Positions 50,196 through 59,820 of a stretch of DNA of 64,000 nt are shown piece by piece. The stretch covers positions 531,889,071 to 531,953,070 of the forward strand of contig VDFB02193867.1 in NCBI GenBank assembly GCA_007258455.2, in the 5' to 3' direction. The notes under the pieces are model-generated. The model ran no database searches, was not told the origin of the DNA, and saw only the letters and a list, made by a program, of their open reading frames with translations. The stretch's first letter is position 1. Every line of letters begins with the position of its first letter. The stretch comes from Sequoia sempervirens (lineage: Eukaryota; Streptophyta; Pinopsida; Cupressales; Cupressaceae). A program made the position numbers and the translations under genes.

Positions 50196-51770
50196 TTAAA
50201 TAAGAACTAGAAGAAATCTCATGAAAACTACAAGAAGAGATAAGTGATTAGATGAATCATAGAAATGAAACCAACTCCATAAGGCACAACAAACAAAATA
50301 TGCAATGCAAATGAGAATACATGCCTTCAAAGGAATTGTCATGGATAAAGAATCATCCTCCCTTAGATCTCTTATGAGAATGCCTGAAAGCTCTTCAGTT
50401 ATCCACAATATCCACATGCTATGAGCTCTGATACAAAGATTGTGCATAGTTCTTCAAAGTTTATTCAATTTGGTGCTATTATTTTTATCGTGTGATTCAA
50501 GCTTCAAACCAACCCCCCTCATTAGTATTTGTCTTCCAGAACTGTCTAGAAGAGGGTAATCAAAATCAATACTGGAATATTTGAAAGTCAAAGATCCTTT
50601 CCCTCAAATTGAAGCTTTGTTCTCGACAAACCAATGCTGAGACAAGCCAAGAATGAGTGGAAGGGAATTTGAATGAAAATTGAGAGCAACTAAAAGCCTT
50701 CCTAAGAAAAGTGCCCTTTCCACTATAACTATCAGTTCTATTTTCTCCTTGTTCATTTTTTTTGGCATCTCCTCATTTTTCATTTCTTGATAGAGAGCTT
50801 CTGAAAGATGTGCAAGATGTTCTTCAATCTTAACAATCAATGTTGAGATAAAATGGAAGCATTGCTCTTGCAAATAAGGTGCTAAATCATTTATCCTTGA
50901 AGGAGATTTATGTGCATGAAGAGAACTTAGGAGGTCTTCCAGAATATTCATGGACCCCTCATCTATGGTATCTTTTATTTGACTAACCTTAGTTCAAAAA
51001 TAAGCGTTAAGGCGACCAAACCAGTCTTCATCATTTGTCATCATAAATCTAAAACTCAACCCATGTAAATTGACACTTTTTAGGTCCCCTCTCTTGAAAA
51101 GCCAACCCTCACTAGTAGTTAATTTGTGTAAATGGGTTTCAACATCTTTGTAACTTGCCAAAGATGTAACTATGGCTTCAAGGCATTTACCAAACTTAAC
51201 TCTCTCACGTAGATCTGCAAATCCATCAACTATTATTTGTTTCATCCTACTAACAAACATGCTTTCAAAAAGTTCATCCCATAGACTCTTTGAGTGCTTC
51301 AAAATAATCTCACACACGCATTGGCATGGAAACTCAACATTTGAGCCAAAAACCATTTTTAGCCACTCCAAGCTCCCTTCAAATGCATCCAGACTGTCCA
51401 ATGTTTCTCTGATCAATGTCTCATTCTTTGCAAGTTCCTTGCCACTTTTCACAAGATCAAGCAAATACTTTCCCCCAAGCCTATCTGTAGAGAGAACATC
51501 ATCTGCAAATGTCTTAAGCCACGCTAAGCAAGACTCTGATATAAATTCTCTTGAAAAATCATCGTGGTTCCTTGCAGCTTCTCTCTATGATATTTTTGGG
51601 TTTGGAATCCCACCAAACACCTATGATTCAGGTGGCATTGCCAACACAGTCTTATAAAAAAGAGGAAAATCATTTAGAACCTCCAAGAAGAGTTCCCTAG
51701 CCTGACATAGCGTTACTTGTATGACTCTTACCACATTACAGAAAATGGAATTGAATGCCCCAACCTTATT
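50196..51770 (-). pseudogene. COG1: COG1 (conserved oligomeric Golgi complex subunit 1), partial, copy A
   Basis: Plant COG1 tethers vesicles at the Golgi as part of the eight-subunit COG complex. The minus strand keeps essentially one frame across 51464-50196: CQCVCEIILKHSKSLWDELF, RMKQIIVDGFADLRERV, WFGRLNAYF, LAPYLQEQCFHFISTLIV, VERALFLGRLLVALNFHSNS, DSSGRQILMRG and [20 protein letters not shown]. These blocks appear in the order seen in plant COG1. Breaks are a TGA at 50994-50996 (an arginine codon, CGA, in copy B), a TGA at 50604-50606 shared with copy B, further stops near 50450, and a short deletion near 51595. Neither the N-terminal half nor the last part is present. The upstream end merges into a foldback at 51773. 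Confidence 0.78.
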
Positions 51771-51772
51771 AG

Positions 51773-52037
51773 TCTATTGGCCGAACGTGTCTTCTAGTTC
51801 CAACAATGCATGAACGGTTCTCTTTTTTCATTGGCGTGAGGATCTTCTATTGGCGGGACAAGGTCTCCTGTTCTCGCGATGGTCCGATGGGGATATCAGG
51901 GGATGTCAGGGTGACATCCCCATCAAAAAATCATGGGAATAGGAGACCTCATCCCGCCGATAGAAGATCCTCATGTCAATGAAAAAAGAGAACCGCCGAT
52001 GCATCTCTAGAAGTAGAAGACACATCCGACTGATAGA
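51773..52037. mobile_element. foldback/MITE-like inverted repeat
   Basis: Arms of about 110-115 bp are imperfect reverse complements, sharing GAGGATCTTCTAT, TTCTCTTTTTTCATTG and GTGTCTTCTA. The tips read TCTATTGGCCG on the left and CGACTGATAGA on the right. It lies exactly where the COG1 copy A match stops (CACCTTATT), so it is an insertion or marks a breakpoint. A target duplication is not evident. Confidence 0.65.
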
Positions 52038-52584
52038 ACCCTTGGTGTGTGAAGTATTCTAGCCATTTATGTCAGAATGAAGTAGATGGAGTTCGGGGGT
52101 TTTGTTTCAGATGATACATAATTTTTTTTTTGGAACCAAATAGAGTTGAATGGGTGTTTCAAACTCAATCAAATCTTGTTTAAAACAACCCAACATGAAG
52201 ACAAGTGTACTTAGAAGATTGGGATTGCTTTTTTGATCATCATGATTTGGTTTTCAACATCTTTATAACTTGCTAGAGATGTAACTATGGCTTCAAGGAG
52301 TTTATGAACCTTAACTGTAGTTGACCTCCACCCTCATGCTCTTGTTTCAATTCAGTTTCTTCCTAACCCTACAAATCATAGACTAATAAATGGTAAGCCT
52401 TGAAATCATGGAACAAAAAACTACAAGAGACAGAGCAAGCATACAACATTAAAATTGTGACTTGCAATAGTAAAAGAAAAGAATTAGTAGGCAGTTTGAT
52501 ATACAATAAAAAAAGGGCATTTTATGAGGTTGCCTTAAGGAATCAAATTAAAAATTAAATAAAATCATGCTTCAAATTCCATTT
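52038..52584. other. non-coding stretch with a small COG1 scrap
   Basis: Holds a 67-bp COG1 scrap (52250-52316) and otherwise no recognisable gene. From about 52585 it matches the COG1 3' flank. Confidence 0.55.
52250..52316 (-). pseudogene. COG1: COG1 scrap (67 bp)
   Basis: Matches 51138-51204 (TTTCAACATCTTTGTAACTT and on to the CTTCAAGG segment), i.e. the VTSLASYKDVETH part of COG1. It is isolated, so COG1 sequence was duplicated here more than twice. Confidence 0.6.
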
Positions 52585-52989
52585 AAATGTTCAGTTGTAC
52601 AGTAGATGTCATCCTAATTTGTTTGAGTACTCTTACTGAATTCCCAAAAATAGGAGTTCCCAAATGACACCAGTAGATATTATAAATAGAAAACAAACAA
52701 CAATATTTTCATATAAAAACAACAAGAGTTGATTCATAGGCCTTATGAAAATCTCTAACTTTTTGGCTCCCCTTTGATACTTTTATGCATACTTACATAT
52801 TACATCTCCATGATTAATATGAACTAGAAGGGTTGAAAGGGAACATGCTAGTCTTTTCCATTTATTGGGAAATAAAGACTTTGAAGTGACTAAAAGAATC
52901 AAATGTAGCTCTTTACTCTAGATTCTTTATTCTCATTCGGTTATTAATATATCCAAATATAAACCATGATGACTTAAATCAGAACTAGA

Positions 52990-54570
52990 ATAAATCTCAT
53001 GAAAATTGCAAGAAGAGATCAGTGATTAGATGAATCATGAATTGAAACAAACTCCATAAGCCACAAAAAACCAAATATGCAATACAAATGAGAATACAGG
53101 CCTTCAAAGGAGTTGTCATGGATAAATAATCATCCTCCCTTAGATCTCTTGTGAGAATGCCTGAAATCTCTTCAGTTATCCACAATATCCACATGCTATG
53201 AGCTCTGATACAAAGATTGTGCATAGTTCTTCTTAGTTTATTCAATTTGGTGCTATTATTTTTATCTTGTGATTCAAGCTTCAAACCAACCCCTCTCATT
53301 AGTATTTGTCTTCCAGAACTGTCTAGAAGAGGGTAATCAAAATTGGTACTGGAATATCTAAGAGTCAAAGATCCTTTCCCTCAAATTGAAGATTTGTTCT
53401 CGACAAACTAGAGTTGAGACGAGCCAAGAACGAGTGGAAGGAAATTTGAATGAAAATGGAGACCAACTAAAAGCCTTTCTAAGAAAAGCGCCCTTTCCAT
53501 TATAAATTTCAGTTCTAGTGTCTCCTTGTTCATTTTTTCTAGCATCTCCTCATTTTTCATTTCTTGATAGAGAGCTTCTGAAAGATGTGCAAGATGTTCT
53601 TCAATCTCAACAATCAATTTTGAGATAAAATGGAAGCCTTTCTCTTGCAAATAAGGTGCTAAATCATTTATCCTTGAAGGAGATTTATATACATGAAGAC
53701 AACTTAGGAGGTCTTCCAGAATATTCATGGACCCCTCATCTATGGTATCTTTTATTTGACTAACCTCAATTCGAAAATAAGCGTTAAGGCGACCAAACCA
53801 GTCTTCATCATTTGTCATCATAAATCTAAAACTCAACCCAGGTAAATTGTCACTTTTTAGGTCCCCTCTCTTGACAAGCCAACCCTCGCTAGTAATTAAT
53901 TTGTGCAAATGGGTTTCAACATCTTTGTAACTTGCCAGAGATGTAACTTCAAGGAATTTACCAACCTTAACTCTCTCACACAGATCTGCAAATCCATTAG
54001 CTATTATTTGTTTCATCCTACTAAAAAATAGGCTTTCAAAAAGTTCATCCCACAGACTCTTGAGTGCTTCAAAACAATCTCACACATGCATTGGCATGGA
54101 AACTCAACATTTGAACCAAAAACCATTTTTAGCCACTCCAAGCTCGCTTCAAATGCATCCAGACTGTCCAATGTTTCTTTGATCAATGTCTCATTCTCTG
54201 TAAGTTCCTTGCCACCTTTCACAAGATCAAGAAAATACTTTCCCCCAAGCATATTTGTAGAGAGAATATCATCTGCACATGTCTCAAGCCATGCTAAGCA
54301 AGACTTTGATATAAATTGGCTCAACAAAATCATCATGGTAGCTTGTAGCTTCTCTCTATGAGATTTACACAACTGCACCTCATTGTCTGGGTTTGGAATC
54401 CCACCCAACAACTGTGATTCAGGTGGCACTTCCATCACAATCTTATAAAAAAGAGGCAAATCATTTAGAACCTCCAAGAAGAGTTCCCCAGCCTGACATA
54501 ACATTACCTATATGACTCTTACCACATTACAGAAAATGGAATTGACTGCCCCCACCTTATTTTGCATAAG
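52990..54570 (-). pseudogene. COG1: COG1, partial, copy B
   Basis: Extends further upstream than copy A: about 54560-54505 reads [15 protein letters not shown], then a TAG in place of a residue, then [22 protein letters not shown] and SQLLGGIPNPDNEVQLCKS. Relative to copy A one T is missing at about 54060 (GACTCTTGAG against GACTCTTTGAG), which shifts the frame. The rest (54016-53408, 53368-52997) then follows in the new frame through RMKQIIANGFADLCERV, APYLQEKGFHFISKLIVEIE and MERALFLERLLVGLHF. Stops lie at about 53408 (the tryptophan of LGS--W) and at 53381-53383 (shared with copy A). Copy A and copy B are direct tandem repeats about 2.8 kb apart. Confidence 0.78.
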
Positions 54571-54934
54571 CTTTATCCAATACAATGTGGTACCACCTGT
54601 TATGTGGTTGGCTAAATCCTTTTCTAAAGCATTGGTTCCATGCCCCCATTGGATTTTTAATTATTTGCTACCTTGGTTGAGTTCTTGAGTTGTGCTAGTG
54701 GCAATTTGGTTCATCAAATTTATGTGAAGGCCAAGAAATTTTCCTCTACCTTCACCTTTCTATTATATTATTTCATTGACTTGTTATAGGTCGAGGTTAT
54801 ATTTCATTTAAGTGATTTGATCTTATTTTTTTGATGATTGGATCATGGTACCATAATCTTGGTAGACTAGTATGGTGGGTTCAATATCCATATATTGATT
54901 TGGAAAAAAGGTCTCTATTAATAGCATGGGCATC
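54571..54934. other. unannotated stretch left of the gag-protease element
   Basis: No gene is seen. The last five bases (54930-54934, GCATC) are the left target duplication of the element that follows. Confidence 0.6.
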
Positions 54935-55707
54935 TGATCTGTGTAGGATCTAGACTAGATTGCAGTATTTAAATGCTTAACTTTTACAATGCTTTTACAA
55001 TGATTATTTCAAGTCAATTAAATCAAAATTAACTTAAGGAAATAACAGAATGAAAGTAATAACAAGGTGATTTAACAGAAAGGAAGGAAATGAGAGAAAG
55101 AAAGAGAGGGAAGAAGAGAAGTGCAAACAGTTGATAACGGAGTTCGTCACAACGTGACTACGTCTCCGGGTCCACTCCAATAGAGAGACTGATCCGATTA
55201 ACTCCAAAATCAATTACAAAAGCACCACAATCATTCTCCAAGCACTTCGGCAGCATAACAACGCTTTGACGTGCAAGAATGACTCAAAGAATCTCCACAA
55301 GACCTCTCTTTCGTGACCTCACAGCTTCAAGACTTCATCACCTGAAAAAAACTTGATTAATCACTCTAACCTCGCACCCCTTTAAATACAAAAAATTGGA
55401 TCAAATTGGTTACTAACCAATTGATTTACAAATATTCCTTATCTCTCCAAAATACATAAGAATCTTCAACAATCTCCCTAAAACAACTTAATCTCCCATA
55501 CTATCCTTAATAATCTCTTAAAAAAATATTTAAGCCCTTTTAGTTATTCATTCCCGGGCTGATATTGTTTGGGAGGTTTTTATTTAATCCTTTAAAAGGA
55601 TTATTTGTTATAGTTTTAATTTCAAATTAGGAGTTTGTTTAAATTTTATAGCTATCGGTTTTAAAAATATTGGACAAAACAAACCGATGCTAATAATATA
55701 CTAAAAC

Positions 55708-55784
55708 TGTCGAATGGTGTAGTGGTTAGTCCGTTTTTGTTGAACCCGGCGGTTCCGGGTTCAACTCCCGGCCGTCGGGGTTTT
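55708..55784 (+). tRNA. tRNA-like module 1 in the left LTR (Pol III A and B boxes)
   Basis: Box A TGGTGTAGTGG at 55715-55725 and box B GGTTCAACTCC at 55758-55768 match the Pol III internal promoter consensus, 32 bp apart. The T arm CCGGG-TTCAACT-CCCGG is perfect. TTTT follows at 55781. The acceptor stem does not pair well, so it is tRNA-like rather than a clear tRNA gene, and I do not assign an anticodon. It lies antisense to the element's gag. Confidence 0.55.
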
Positions 55785-55841
55785 AAAACCAAATTCTAAC
55801 AAAATTGTAACAAAACAAACCAACTTCCATATACATATAAC

Positions 55842-55930
55842 GGCCGCTGTTTTTGGTGGAATGGTTACCCGAAAATCTTGCATGCGGGTGGTTGGGAGTT
55901 CGAGTCCCATGCCGGCCACTACCACCTTTT
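55842..55930 (+). tRNA. tRNA-like module 2 in the left LTR (Pol III A and B boxes)
   Basis: Box A TGGTGGAATGG at 55854-55864 and box B AGTTCGAGTCC at 55897-55907, again 32 bp apart. The T arm TGGGA-GTTCGAG-TCCCA is perfect, and an acceptor-like GGCCG (55842) pairs with CGGCC (55913-55917). About five extra bases lie between the acceptor and box A, and the anticodon loop is too long in the best fold. TTTT ends it at 55927-55930. It starts about 60 bp after module 1 ends. Confidence 0.55.
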
Positions 55931-56612
55931 ACTCAACAAAATCACAAACGCCGACGCCAACGGAGGAACGCACAGGAGCCACGTGTCATCAGTTGACTGG
56001 CCGCTGATAACACGTCATCACTGACAAAGTTGAACAAATGCTGACTGGGATCCGATTGTGCAATGACGTGGACACTGACTGTGCAATGACTCGGATGATG
56101 ACGTGGCATACGGACTGCTGACTGGATGCTGACCATGCTGCCACCTCAACGCTGACTGTGTGTACGGATGTACAGACTGCCACGTGTTAGATTCTGATTC
56201 ATCCGTACAGTGCCGACGAGGATGGCACTTGTCAAATTCTGATTCGCTGTCCGTACAGTACGGAATGATGACGTCAGCAACTGTACCTTCAAAGTCAACC
56301 GAACTTTGACTGCTGATAAGTTGAGCCTCCGATGTCGGATTTCGACGAAATGAATTGCGTTGGAAAGCTTGCAATGAGCTCTTCGTGATGACGCTAACTT
56401 TGAAGATTTTTGACGATGACATTTTTTGCCTTCTGAACGCCCCTGATTCCCAATTTGACCGAAGGTTTGACTGGCCATAACTCGTGCAAACGAAATCCTT
56501 TTCGCTCCGTTCGAGTTGCAATGGAACCAAGACACTGAGCTCTTTCTGATGGTGCAAATTCTGGAGAAAAATAAGACACTTCAATTTTCACTGAAAAATG
56601 TCCACCAGATCA

Positions 56613-56630
56613 GGCCTCCCCATTGAAGAC
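56613..56630 (-). promoter_or_regulatory. polypurine tract of the gag-protease element
   Basis: The minus strand reads TTCAATGGGGAGGCC directly before the TGATCT start of the 3' LTR. Confidence 0.7.
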
Positions 56631-56654
56631 CTTTTGGACCTCCAAAAGTGACAT

Positions 56655-56921
56655 TTACTCTGACAGTAAGTGAGGACTTGGCCTTCCCACTTGTCCTGTA
56701 TCCTTTGTACATCTGAAAACCTGACTCACAAGCACAATGAAGACTGCAACAACATTGTTGAACATAAACATTATTGTATCACTTCCATAAGCTTCTACAT
56801 CAATTGCCGTAGCCACTAACCAACAAAAATTGACTAGCATCAAGCTGAACAATAATGCAAAAATGAAAGAAAATAAGTCAACAACAATTCGATCCTTTAC
56901 AACAGGAACATTTTTACCCAA
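56655..56921 (-). CDS. hydrophobic small ORF (88 codons) downstream of protease
   Basis: Between the gag-protease stop and the polypurine tract, where pol would be expected, an 88-codon frame reads two hydrophobic segments (LFSFIFALLFSLMLVNFCWL and MFMFNNVVAVFIVLVSQVF), each long enough to span a membrane. I recognise no family. It could be a remnant of captured sequence or chance; the short length and the absence of relatives in the window keep confidence low. Confidence 0.3.
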   Translation of the reverse strand: MGKNVPVVKDRIVVDLFSFIFALLFSLMLVNFCWLVATAIDVEAYGSDTIMFMFNNVVAVFIVLVSQVFRCTKDTGQVGRPSPHLLSE

Positions 56922-57080
56922 GGATCCATCAATGCTTTAAAGCATCCTTTTCTCATGTTGTACTGCAAGTGCATCCTGCAACATCTGACCCTGGTTAGCT
57001 ACTCCAAGTTCATGTTTAGAACCACCTGTACTGACAGACATAAGAGTTAATTCTTTACTTGCATTAATTACCCTCTTTAA

Positions 57081-58774
57081 CTACCCTGTGTTTGCAAAAG
57101 AACGATCAGTCTTAACCCTGTGAGAATGTACAATATACTGAATGCCATCTTTAAACAAGTGATAATGATTCTTTTCCTTGTAGAAAATTGCTTTTCTGTC
57201 ATAAAGATAAGGGCTACCAAGCACTATCCCACAAATATCCAGTGGAACCACATCAAACTGTACTTCATCCAAAAATTTACTAGTGATTGCGAATCGTAAG
57301 GTGCATTGTTTTGTGACTTGCAACTTATCATTTTCACAAATCCAACCTAGTGGATAAGGTTTCTTATGTTGTGTAGTTTTTAATCCCAAGTTCTTTACAA
57401 CATTTTCTGAAATTAAATTCACTTGAGAACCACTATCTATGAGTGCATCAATTTTACTGTTCTTAGCACCAACCCTTAAATGAAAAAGCTCATTCCTTTT
57501 TACATGTTCAGAGAAATCATTAACTGTAGATGAAGAAGCACAACTAGCAACAAAAACACTAGAAATAGGAGCTTTACCTTTTAGACCCATCGCTGTTATC
57601 TTAGTCTCATCATCTGAATCTGAACCAAGATCCATAACAAAATTCGTGGCTTTCTCCTTACCCTTCTGTTTCTGATTACGTCTTTGAGCCCACTTAGGCT
57701 TCAATTCTGGATGCAACTTCCAACAGTGATCTTCATCATGACCATTCTTGTCACAATGAGAACAAGAAAGTTTCTCATCCTTCTTGACCGTAGCTGCCTT
57801 CTTTCCTTTCCCTGTCTCTGCATTCTTAGAAGATTTCTTTACATCATTATCAATAAAAGATTCTTTACCCCTTGACTCTAAGTGTGTAGCTTGAATAGAC
57901 ACTTCATCCAAATTACAAGGGTTCAAAACCAAAATGGAATGTCTAAGGTAGGAATGCAAACCTCCTATGTACTTCAACAACGTGTCCTGAGTGTATAAAG
58001 GAACATTCAAAGCAATAGCCCTTTTCTTGAATTCATGGGTGTACTCTTGGACAGTTTGACCTTTCCCTTGCCTAAACATTTGCCAGTCCATCATTAACTG
58101 CTGCATATGTCCTAAGGGATAAAACTGCTTCTTAAGCGCACTAATAAATTCTGCCCAAGTTAAACTGACTCTACCATGTTGTGAAACTTCTGCCTTAGAC
58201 TTACTCTCCCAACAGGTTAAGGCTGTACCTCCTAAACGAAGAGTAGCTAATTGGATCCTATCAACATCATCTAATAGGTTCTGGACTCTACAATAAACCT
58301 CAATTTGTTGAATCCAATCATCCAATTTTTCAGCATTAAGTTCCCCACAATATTTAGGCAAGTCAAATTTTACATCCAATTTGATTTTAGGTTTATACCC
58401 ACTCTTGAAAGGATTAGAAGAAATAGAATGAGGAGAAGATGGAGAAGAAGGAGAAGGAGAAGAGGGAGGAGAAGAAGAAAAGGGTGATCTGTTTTCTTGC
58501 CACCATCTCCATGTTGTTCCTCTTTCTTGTCTTTGCGATCTTCTTGCTTCGACGAACCTTCTTCACGTTCCTTCCATTCTTGTCTCTCCTGAAAAAGAAT
58601 ATCCACCTTTGCCTTCATCTCGAGGAATGCTCTTCGAAATTCCTGCTCACTGATCTCTTCAGGAACCTCCATTCCAGAAACTGACATCTTCGGAAATGTT
58701 CTACGCTTCCCGATCTCAGGATCAAAGTCTTCGAGCTTGCCTTCACCCTTCTGAATCCTGGATCTCGTTAGCAT
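57081..58774 (-). pseudogene. gag-protease of the non-autonomous element, one frameshift
   Basis: Starts at the ATG at 58774-58772 (MLTRSRIQKGEGKLEDFDPE), about 35 bp inside the primer-binding site. The first part has a charged helix (EQEFRRAFLEMKAKVDILFQ) and is open to 58370, but from about 58500 it reads a run of leucines, while the -1 frame reads the Ser/Pro linker expected in gag; a single frameshift therefore lies at about 58480-58520. From there the frame is open to 57081. Within the 432-codon part: Retrotrans_gag core (residues 10-165, WAEFISALKKQFYPLG), zinc knuckle CSHCDKNGHDEDHC (206-219, intact CX2CX4HX4C), retropepsin active site ALIDSGSQVNLIS (313-325) and flap-side GIVLGSPYL. 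The frame then stops; no RT follows. Its TTG at 58379 is not a start. Confidence 0.85.
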
Positions 58775-58809
58775 TCAAAACAAATAACTGCAATAAAAGT
58801 CACCCTAAA

Positions 58810-58821
58810 GCTCTGATACCA
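58810..58821 (-). promoter_or_regulatory. primer-binding site of the gag-protease element
   Basis: The minus strand reads TGGTATCAGAGC, complementary to the initiator tRNA-Met 3' end, three bases from the LTR boundary at 58825. Confidence 0.82.
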
Positions 58822-59597
58822 ACTTGATCTGTATAGGATCTAGACTAGATTGCAGTATTTAAATGCTTAACTTTTACAATGCTTTTACAATGATTATTTC
58901 AAGTCAATTAAATCAAAATTAACTTAAGGAAATAACAGAATGAAAGTAATAACAAGGTGATTTAACAGAAAGGAAGGAAATGAGAGAAAGAAAGAGAGGG
59001 AAGAAGAGAAGTGCAAACAGTTGATAATGGAGTTCGTCACAACGTGACTACGTCTCCGGGTCCACTCCAATAGAGAGACCGATCCGATTAACTCCAAAAT
59101 CAATTACAAAAGCACCACAATCATTCTCCAAGCACTTCGGCAGCATAACAGCGCTTTGACGTGCAAGAATGACTCAAAGAATCTCCACAAGACCTCTCTT
59201 TCGTGACCTCACAGCTTCAAGACTTCATCACCTGAAAAAAACTTGATTAATCACTCTAACCTCGCACCCCTTTAAATACAAAAAATTGGATCAAATTGGT
59301 TACTAACCAATTGATTTACAAATATTCCTTATCTCTCCAAAATACATAAGAATCTTCAACAATCTCCCTAAAACAACTTAATCTCCCATAATATCCTTAA
59401 TAATCTCTTAAAAAAATATTTAAGCCCTTTTAGTTATTCATTCCCGAGCTGATATTGTTTGGGAGGTTTTTATTTAATCCTTTAAAAGGATTATTTGTTA
59501 TAGTTTTAATTTCAAATTAGGAGTTTGTTTAAATTTTATAGCTATCGGTTTTAAAAATATTGGACAAAACAAACCGATGCTAATAATATACTAAAAC

Positions 59598-59674
59598 TGT
59601 CGAATGGTGTAGTGGTTAGTCCGTTTTTGTTGAACCCGGCGGTTCCGGGTTCAACTCCCGACCGTCGGGGTTTT
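59598..59674 (+). tRNA. tRNA-like module 1 in the right LTR
   Basis: Box A at 59605-59615 and box B at 59648-59658 are identical to the left LTR. The only difference seen is CCCGG to CCCGA at the end of the T arm. TTTT at 59671. Confidence 0.55.
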
Positions 59675-59731
59675 AAAACCAAATTCTAACAAAATTGTAA
59701 CAAAAAAAACCAACTTCCATATACATATAAT

Positions 59732-59820
59732 GGCCGCTATTTTTGGTGGAATGGTTACCCGGAAATCTCGCATGCGGGTGGTTGGGAGTTCGAGTCCCAT
59801 GCCGGCCACTACCACCTTTT
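59732..59820 (+). tRNA. tRNA-like module 2 in the right LTR
   Basis: Box A at 59744-59754, box B at 59787-59797 and TTTT at 59817-59820 are unchanged from the left LTR. About four differences fall between or outside the boxes (for example in the anticodon-arm region, AATCTT against AATCTC), so the promoter boxes are conserved while the rest has drifted slightly. Confidence 0.55.

Larger units (their letters stand above)
30467..50219 (+). repeat. second copy of 10644-30366 (likely unmerged contig overlap)
   Basis: 30467 aligns with 10644 (offset 19823) and 50219 with 30366 (offset 19853); the offset changes by small indels, chiefly a longer AT microsatellite near 35.9 kb. Order and orientation of every feature are the same. 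Identity is near 100 percent over long tracts, about 97-98 percent in others (for example 13.1-14.9 and 21.0-23.1 kb), and roughly 90 percent from about 28.9 kb on. Entries below with coordinates in this range are this second copy. Confidence 0.97.
54935..56612 (-). repeat. 3' LTR of the gag-protease element (1678 bp)
   Basis: The plus strand starts TGATCTGTGTAGGATC and ends TGTCCACCAGATCA. It contains two tRNA-like modules on the plus strand and, at about 55940-56560, a stretch rich in GCTGACTG and CCGTACAG repeats. The minus-strand open stretch of 188 codons at 56018-56584 runs through this repeat, has no domain and is also broken in the other LTR. Confidence 0.9.

Noticed and set aside
30467..50219. 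A real recent segmental tandem duplication as the main explanation
   Set aside because: Not excluded, but both copies being cut exactly at the gap edges fits unmerged contig ends better; long reads would decide.
56018..56584. A 188-codon minus-strand frame in the left LTR of the gag-protease element
   Set aside because: It lies in LTR repeat sequence, overlaps other open frames of the same region and is split in the right LTR.
58305..58684. Plus-strand Arg/Lys/Glu-rich frames at 58305-58684
   Set aside because: They are antisense to the gag Ser/Pro repeat and N-terminal helix of the gag-protease frame.
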